Source: Chloroflexota bacterium (GTDB lineage Bacteria > Chloroflexota > Dehalococcoidia > GIF9 > UBA5620). Taken from it: a stretch of DNA of 24,365 nt. Made by a program: the position numbers and the translations under genes. The DNA lies in NCBI GenBank assembly GCA_026389735.1, contig JAPLHH010000084.1, positions 1 through 24,365 on the forward strand. The letters are read 5' to 3'. This document shows, in pieces, positions 21,612-24,365 of this stretch. Every line of letters begins with the position of its first letter. Position 1 is the stretch's first letter. The notes beneath the pieces were generated by a model that searched no databases, was not told where the DNA came from, and was given only the letters and a program-made list of their open reading frames with translations.

Positions 21612-24054
21612 TTTCCGTCCCCTCCCCCCCACTGACCTTGTATAATCTGCAGAGCAGGTGCTTAATGGGCGCACCAAGGCCATCTTTGCCATTGAAACCC
21701 ATAGGAATAAGCTGATTTACATTTGATTCCATGACACCGAATAGACTGGGCTCTTGAGCCGGCTTTTCGGGGAACCACCAGCCGTGGGTAGCCATCACCA
21801 TCCACCTGGGTACCACCAGAGTAACCTTTGCCTTTAGCTTGCACCTGCCCATCCAGTTCTCCACCCAGACCCATTCGCCATCGCCGATATGAAGTGACTC
21901 GGCCGTGTCAGGGTGGATTTCAATCAGAGGGTCAGGCTCGATTTCCCTCAGCCAGGGGATATTCCTGTGCTCAGAATGAAAATACGCTGGAGACCGCCTG
22001 CCGGTGGACAAAATGAGGGGATACTTTTTGTATAATTCTGGCTGACTTATCGGGGTGAATGGCGGTTCTTCATAGTGGGCTACAGGCTCCAGCCCCCATT
22101 CTTCCCGTATGGATGAGTATAGTTCAATCTTGCCCGATGGCGTTTGAAAGCCGGGCTTTCTGTCCGGTCGCAGCAATCCCTTTTCAAACCGGTGATACGG
22201 GGCGCTGGGGTGCCCTTCCGGTGGGAAAGCCCACCCTTTTTCTTGAAGCTCCTTAAAGGTCATACCGGAGGGCTTGATTATTTCATCGAAAAGCTCATGT
22301 ATGTCTTTCCAGCGAAAGGTGGGGTCGAACCTCTTCGCCAGCTCGAAGTTTATTTCCACGTCCGGCTTGCATTCACCGACTGAAATAGCCTTGTTTATGC
22401 TCTGAAGCGGCACCCACCAGCTCCTGATGCCATCCTTCTCAAGAAAAGTGGCTGCTGGTAGAACAACGTCAGCCAGCTGGGTGGTGGGTGTCATAAACAG
22501 ATCGACTGCAACCACAAAGTCAAGCTTCTTAATAGCCTTAACCCATTTCTTCGGGTCAAGACCTATGCCAGCCACAGGATTACAGGCCTGTATCCACATA
22601 CCTTTGATTGGGTATGGCTCTTCGGTAAAAATTTGTTCCAGAACCAGGTCTGTTTGTGCTCTCCAGATGAACCTGTTCAAGGGTCCATACCGGCTTGCTC
22701 CTATTCTTTTCTTATCAGCCTCCTTTGACTTCAACTTAATAACACCCTTAGCCCCAGGCAAAGCGTAGGCAACGGCATCAAAGGCATAACGTGAGATTAC
22801 GTTGCCGCCGGGCACATCCAGATTGCCGGTGATACACCACAGGGCGGTAATTGCCTGGACAGTAGGGGTGATTGCCGGTGTCATATCAATAGGCACACCC
22901 CAATGTATGGATGCTGGTTTACTCCTGGCATACAAACGTGCTGCCTTAATAATATCGTCTTGCGGAACCCAGGTTATCTCGGACACCCGTTCTACAGGGT
23001 ACTGATTAACCTCCTCGCAGAATACGCTCCAGACCGTTTTTACCGGTATTCTGGTACCATCGAGGAGTTTGACCTCGTAGTTCCCCTCCAGGGCTGGCTG
23101 CACATCGGGCAATCGGTAGTCCACGTTACTGGAATCCCAGACAACCGGCAGTCCCCTCTTTGTATCCCAGACAACGAAGTTACCCGGCGAGCCGTCCTTG
23201 GTCAGGTCGCTTTCTCGCAGCAGTTTACCTGTATCGCTCCTGACCAGATGAGTAGAATTCGTCCATTTCTCAACGAACTCTTTATCATACAGCCCCTCGT
23301 TTATAATGACGTTGAGAAAGCCCATGGCCAGAGCTCCGTCTGTCCCCGGCCTCAGTCTGAGCCACTCCTCAGCCCTTGAAGCGAACCATGTCAGTCTCGG
23401 GTCAATGGCAATAATCTTTGTGCCCCTTTTCATAAGGTCGATAATCCAGTGCCCGAAGACGTTGTCCGGACATGATGCTGGAATGTTGTAGCCCCAGACT
23501 ATGATGCACTCTGGGATTTTATACCTGGGGTCTTCATAGCGTGCTGGCAGCCACTGTGCGGCATCGAGCACACAGTAATCGCCCTGGACAGTATCCACAG
23601 CAGCTATTCTCGGGCTATAGCAGGCAATACCGCTAAGAGCAAACATAACGTTAGGGCTGCCGTAAGCGTAGGCGAGCAAACATATCCAGGGGCCGATATC
23701 TCTGCCGGTACCCATGGAGAAAATGACGCTCTCCGGGCCGAATTCCTCTCGAATTTTACCCAGCTTCTTTTCAATCAGGTCGAAGGCCTCATCCCAGGAG
23801 ATCTGTTGCCATTTACCTTCCCCGCGCTCTCCAGTCCTCTTGAGTGGGTGGGTAAGCCGTTCAGTGTGAGTGACGTATTGTGTCATTGCCAGGCATCTGG
23901 CGCAGAGGCGGCCCTGATTCCAGGGATGCTCAGGGTCTCCCTCAATCTTGACTAACTTGCCATCCTTGATGTAGGCGAGCACGCCGCAGCCACCATGACA
24001 ACCAGGTCCGGCAGACCAGGTAGTTGTCCGTATCACCTCGAGGTTATCTGTCAT
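21604..24054 (-). CDS. Molybdopterin (Mo/W bis-MGD) oxidoreductase, acetylene-hydratase-like
   Basis: Catalytic chain of 816 residues in the DMSO-reductase superfamily, cytoplasmic (no Tat signal). The N-terminal Fe-S region reads GPGCHGGCG...GRLCARC, with Cys19, Cys23, Cys51 and Cys54. The usual first Cys of C-x2-C-x3-C is Gly16. The presumed metal ligand is Cys145 in SGIACYSPR, as in acetylene hydratase and nitrate reductases. Bis-MGD segments include IIVWGYNIPAS, AIDPRLTWFASRAEEWLRLRPGTDGALAMG, WGVPIDMTPAITPTVQAI, TGNLDVPGGN, QACNPVAG and TPSGKIELYS. The IDM/AITPTVQAI stretch and overall spacing resemble acetylene hydratase, but its catalytic Asp is His20 here. ATG 24054 (or GTG 24057) has GGAGGT upstream. 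The substrate is unknown; redox or hydratase chemistry are both possible. Confidence 0.9.
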   Translation of the reverse strand: MTDNLEVIRTTTWSAGPGCHGGCGVLAYIKDGKLVKIEGDPEHPWNQGRLCARCLAMTQYVTHTERLTHPLKRTGERGEGKWQQISWDEAFDLIEKKLGKIREEFGPESVIFSMGTGRDIGPWICLLAYAYGSPNVMFALSGIACYSPRIAAVDTVQGDYCVLDAAQWLPARYEDPRYKIPECIIVWGYNIPASCPDNVFGHWIIDLMKRGTKIIAIDPRLTWFASRAEEWLRLRPGTDGALAMGFLNVIINEGLYDKEFVEKWTNSTHLVRSDTGKLLRESDLTKDGSPGNFVVWDTKRGLPVVWDSSNVDYRLPDVQPALEGNYEVKLLDGTRIPVKTVWSVFCEEVNQYPVERVSEITWVPQDDIIKAARLYARSKPASIHWGVPIDMTPAITPTVQAITALWCITGNLDVPGGNVISRYAFDAVAYALPGAKGVIKLKSKEADKKRIGASRYGPLNRFIWRAQTDLVLEQIFTEEPYPIKGMWIQACNPVAGIGLDPKKWVKAIKKLDFVVAVDLFMTPTTQLADVVLPAATFLEKDGIRSWWVPLQSINKAISVGECKPDVEINFELAKRFDPTFRWKDIHELFDEIIKPSGMTFKELQEKGWAFPPEGHPSAPYHRFEKGLLRPDRKPGFQTPSGKIELYSSIREEWGLEPVAHYEEPPFTPISQPELYKKYPLILSTGRRSPAYFHSEHRNIPWLREIEPDPLIEIHPDTAESLHIGDGEWVWVENWMGRCKLKAKVTLVVPRWMVMATHGWWFPEKPAQEPSLFGVMESNVNQLIPMGFNGKDGLGAPIKHLLCRLYKVSGGEGTENA

Positions 24055-24193
24055 CACCTGATACCTCCATTGCTCGTTACTTGAAATAAGGTGGAGCCAC
24101 TTTGGGGGTCTTTTCTCCAGTATAGAATCTATTGAGGAATGCCCTGGTGCGCATGCTGGTCATAGCTGGCGACATGCTGGTTCAATCTAGGCG

Positions 24194-24222
24194 ATAATAG
24201 CATAATGGACTATACCGGTCAA
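24194..24222 (-). promoter_or_regulatory. Sigma70-type promoter for the Mo/W enzyme operon
   Basis: On the minus strand TTGACC (24222-24217) and TATTAT (24199-24194) are 17 bases apart. Each hexamer matches five of six consensus positions. Transcription would start near 24187, leaving a leader of about 130 bases before the ATG at 24054. This is the best promoter match in the window. Confidence 0.6.
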
Positions 24223-24365
24223 ATGTGTGCTAGCTACATGGTTAATAACAAGGTAACTGGAAAGAGAGCCAGGTGCCAGGTCTCAAAACGCTAAAAGGTA
24301 CAGCGGGTAACAAAATGAGTTATTGCTAACAGAGCCGAGTTTTTTAGTTGATTCGGTGTTACTTC
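24223..24365. other. Right-edge non-coding stretch
   Basis: Together with 24058-24193 this makes about 310 bases without a gene. Apart from the promoter just described I see no open frame with a ribosome site, no RNA gene and no clear repeat. A weak CCGA/TCGG stem around a T-run lies near 24333-24355, but its orientation and strength do not support a terminator call. Confidence 0.5.

Noticed and set aside
22903..23379. A 158-codon plus-strand frame inside the Mo/W enzyme gene
   Set aside because: It is fully antisense to an intact, well-recognised gene and shows no domain or ribosome site.
1..24365. CRISPR arrays, transposase genes, toxin-antitoxin or defence systems
   Set aside because: No regularly spaced direct repeats, intact transposase motifs or recognisable toxin/antitoxin pairs were seen on either strand; the only mobility trace is the fragment near 21037-21251.

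Overview
The window looks like a chromosomal piece from an anaerobic, uncultured bacterium, most likely Chloroflexota, class Dehalococcoidia. This rests on overall gene content: a bacterial STT3 oligosaccharyltransferase, an acetylene-hydratase-like Mo/W enzyme, ADP-forming acyl-CoA synthetase subunits, a methylmalonyl-CoA operon, and dispersed hairpin repeats. It also rests on frequent TTG/GTG starts with good Shine-Dalgarno sites. There is no rRNA or marker gene, so the taxonomic call is an inference.

Layout. (1) 1-4181 is a surface-glycan/protein-glycosylation corner. It has the tail of an unknown gene, a decayed copy of a sugar-nucleotide SDR start, an STT3 on the minus strand, a cluster of REP-like hairpins, and an intact GDP-mannose-dehydratase-like SDR. 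The decayed and intact SDR starts, with their upstream DNA, form a direct repeat flanking STT3. (2) 4350-8395 is a plus-strand housekeeping run: surE, a thiolase, a dispersed inverted repeat, a histidine phosphatase, argC and tRNA-Glu(TTC). (3) 8404-11456 holds a small C2H2/zinc-ribbon protein, an unknown helical protein, a RimI-like acetyltransferase (all minus), then a thiamine-binding-family protein and pyrD (plus). (4) 11466-15146 is a minus-strand operon: methylmalonyl-CoA mutase large subunit, acyl-CoA dehydrogenase, methylmalonyl-CoA epimerase, and mutase B12 subunit.

(5) 15250-17051 holds an iron-sulfur flavoprotein and a PepSY-like, Gly/Met-rich lipoprotein (minus), divergent from a small SHOCT membrane protein. 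(6) 17294-19360 holds the beta and alpha subunits of an ADP-forming acyl-CoA synthetase, placed tail to tail with overlapping 3' ends. (7) 19490-20245 is an exported (lipoprotein) acetolactate decarboxylase. (8) 20300-21251 has tRNA-Ala(CGC), a small membrane protein and what looks like a decayed serine-recombinase C-terminus. That remnant ends in a near copy of the tRNA 3' end, suggesting an old integration scar. (9) 21267-24054 is a two-gene molybdo/tungsto-enzyme operon with a strong sigma70-type promoter.

Together, regions 2, 4 and 6 describe acyl-CoA catabolism: thiolysis, alpha,beta-dehydrogenation, methylmalonyl/succinyl-CoA interconversion, and substrate-level ATP formation from acyl-CoA. 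The most unusual protein is the Mo/W enzyme. It resembles acetylene hydratase, but the first cluster cysteine is Gly, the position of the hydratase's catalytic Asp is His, and an extra Cys lies near the fourth ligand. Its partner is a very short two-cluster ferredoxin subunit. Its substrate cannot be read from the sequence.
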